Positions 21,040-22,016 of a stretch of 22,016 nucleotides of DNA are shown piece by piece. A program made the position numbers and the translations under genes. Position 1 is the stretch's first letter. Each line of letters starts with the position of its first letter. The notes beneath the pieces are model-generated. The model worked only from the letters and a program-made list of their open reading frames with translations. It was not told where the DNA came from and did no database searches. Source of the stretch: a virus; IMG/VR virus record IMGVR_UViG_3300008050_000371, positions 1 to 22,016 of that record; one strand, written 5' to 3'.

Positions 21040-22016
21040 ATGGAAAGAGAGAAGTCTAGTATCCCGTTTGTGGGGCTACATGCGCATAGTGTGGTCGGGT
21101 CGCCTTTTGATGGCTTTGGATACCCGCAAGAACACATGGATCATGCATGGAAGAGCGGCATGTCGGCCCTGGCACTGACAGATCATGGTAATATGAATGG
21201 CCTATCTTACCAAGTATTACATGCGAAAGAGATGAGAGCAGCTGGCAAGGAATTCAAGCCTATTTTTGGCGTTGAGGCCTATTTTGTTCCTTCGATCGAA
21301 AAATGGAAGGAAGCTTACGACCAAGCCAAAGCAGACAAGAAAACGGCGCGCCAGCTGGAAAAGAATGATGGCAAGATGCAAACAGAAGACGAGGGTTCTT
21401 CGAAAAGCAAGAACAACATCATTAAGCAGCGCAGCCATTTGATACTTTTAGCCATGAATCAAACGGGTCTGAATAACATATTCAAGATGGTCTCCTCGGC
21501 TTATCAGGGAGATAATTTTTATCGATATCCAAGAGTCGATTACAAACTATTGGAGAAGTACAATGAAGGCGTTATTGCTTCATCGGCATGCCTAGGCGGC
21601 GTATACGCTGGCAACTATTGGGATAACTGTATATACGAAGAATATGTAGATGAAGAAACGGGTAAGACTAAGTCTCGGAAGATCGGCGAAAACGAAGAGT
21701 CCATTCTAGACGCGATGCGTCAAACAACAGAACAAATGGTTTCTATCTTCGGCGATCGTTGGTACGGTGAGCTGCAATGGAACAATATACCAGAGCAGCA
21801 CAGGCTAAATCAGTATGTCGTTCGCATGCGTGAAGAGTATGATATTGAATTGATCTCCACAGCTGATAGCCATTACCCCAATCCAGATGCCTGGCAAGGC
21901 CGTGAACTATATAAGCGCTTGGCCTACATTAACAGGCCCAACAAGCCTGAGTGGATGACTTCCGAGTTGCCCATCGGCGTCGACGAAATGGGAATGGAAC
22001 TATATCCAAAGAACGG
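21040..22016 (+). CDS. dnaE: DNA polymerase III alpha subunit (DnaE-type), PHP domain; 3' end outside window
   Basis: The frame is open to the right edge, giving 325 residues of a longer protein. AAGGAG stands 6 bases before the ATG. The N-terminal PHP domain is clear and appears to keep its metal ligands: LHAHS (His14, His16), FDG (Asp24), ALTDHGNM (Asp48, His49), FGVEAYF (Glu79), RSHLILLA, ASSACLGG and STADSHYPN. PHP domains of bacterial DnaE-type polymerases with intact ligands can act as proofreading exonucleases. A charged insertion at about residues 85-125 (EKWKEAY to SKSKNN) interrupts the PHP fold, a common site of variation. The catalytic palm is outside the window. The family A polymerase at 6324 makes this a two-polymerase phage. 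The promoter is near consensus, so host RNA polymerase probably transcribes it early. Confidence 0.9.
   Translation, partial: MEREKSSIPFVGLHAHSVVGSPFDGFGYPQEHMDHAWKSGMSALALTDHGNMNGLSYQVLHAKEMRAAGKEFKPIFGVEAYFVPSIEKWKEAYDQAKADKKTARQLEKNDGKMQTEDEGSSKSKNNIIKQRSHLILLAMNQTGLNNIFKMVSSAYQGDNFYRYPRVDYKLLEKYNEGVIASSACLGGVYAGNYWDNCIYEEYVDEETGKTKSRKIGENEESILDAMRQTTEQMVSIFGDRWYGELQWNNIPEQHRLNQYVVRMREEYDIELISTADSHYPNPDAWQGRELYKRLAYINRPNKPEWMTSELPIGVDEMGMELYPKN

Noticed and set aside
1-22016. tRNA genes, CRISPR arrays, insertion sequences, integrase and attachment sites
   Set aside because: No regularly spaced repeats, transposase or integrase motifs, or cloverleaf-like gaps were seen. Non-coding gaps are all under about 85 bases, which leaves almost no room for tRNAs.

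Overview
The window is one continuous stretch of a tailed-phage genome, most likely a T4-like myovirus of the kind found in marine or aquatic metagenomes. Every supported gene lies on the + strand. Genes are tightly packed, often overlap their neighbours by a few bases, and mostly carry strong Shine-Dalgarno (SD) sites. The largest non-coding gap is about 80 bases. The host is a bacterium with an ordinary sigma-70-type polymerase. No closer host assignment is possible; a possible GapR-like protein is only a weak hint of Alphaproteobacteria.

Layout. (1) 1-6320, structural block: the C-terminal part of a hydrophobic tape-measure-like protein (cut by the left edge), a probable tail/baseplate protein, a LysM/gp53-like baseplate wedge protein, a large hub-like protein, and a 451-residue protein of unknown role. 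(2) 6324-8827, transition: a compact family A DNA polymerase with a TTG start, two small proteins with short N-terminal helical tags, and a divergent FtsZ/tubulin-like protein. (3) 8909-13404, recombination and repair: gp32-like ssDNA-binding protein, UvsX/RecA, a His/Lys-rich lipoprotein, a cytidine/dCMP deaminase, a small alpha/beta protein, and a FEN-type 5'-3' exonuclease. (4) 13441-18716, replication and dNTP supply: DnaB/gp41-like helicase, B12-dependent ribonucleotide reductase, a small GapR-like protein, a GroES/gp31-like co-chaperonin, a DUF3293-like protein and ThyX. (5) 18721-22016: a secreted lytic transglycosylase, a Rossmann-like protein next to a nucleotidyltransferase-like protein, and the PHP-domain start of a DnaE-type polymerase III alpha subunit that runs off the right edge.

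How it works together. NrdJ, the deaminase and ThyX form a dNTP route ending in dTMP. Helicase, ssDNA-binding protein, UvsX, exonuclease and two unrelated DNA polymerases form most of a self-contained replication and recombination machine. Five sigma-70-like promoters, all compatible with a 16-base spacer, precede the ssb, deaminase, helicase, GapR-like and dnaE genes. None was seen in the structural block, which suggests early/middle transcription of regions 3-5 and different control of region 1. The most unusual items are the FtsZ/tubulin-like gene, a promoter whose -10 box forms the loop of a perfect terminator hairpin, a recurring N-terminal tag that resembles T4 capsid-targeting peptides, and the coexistence of family A and family C polymerases.
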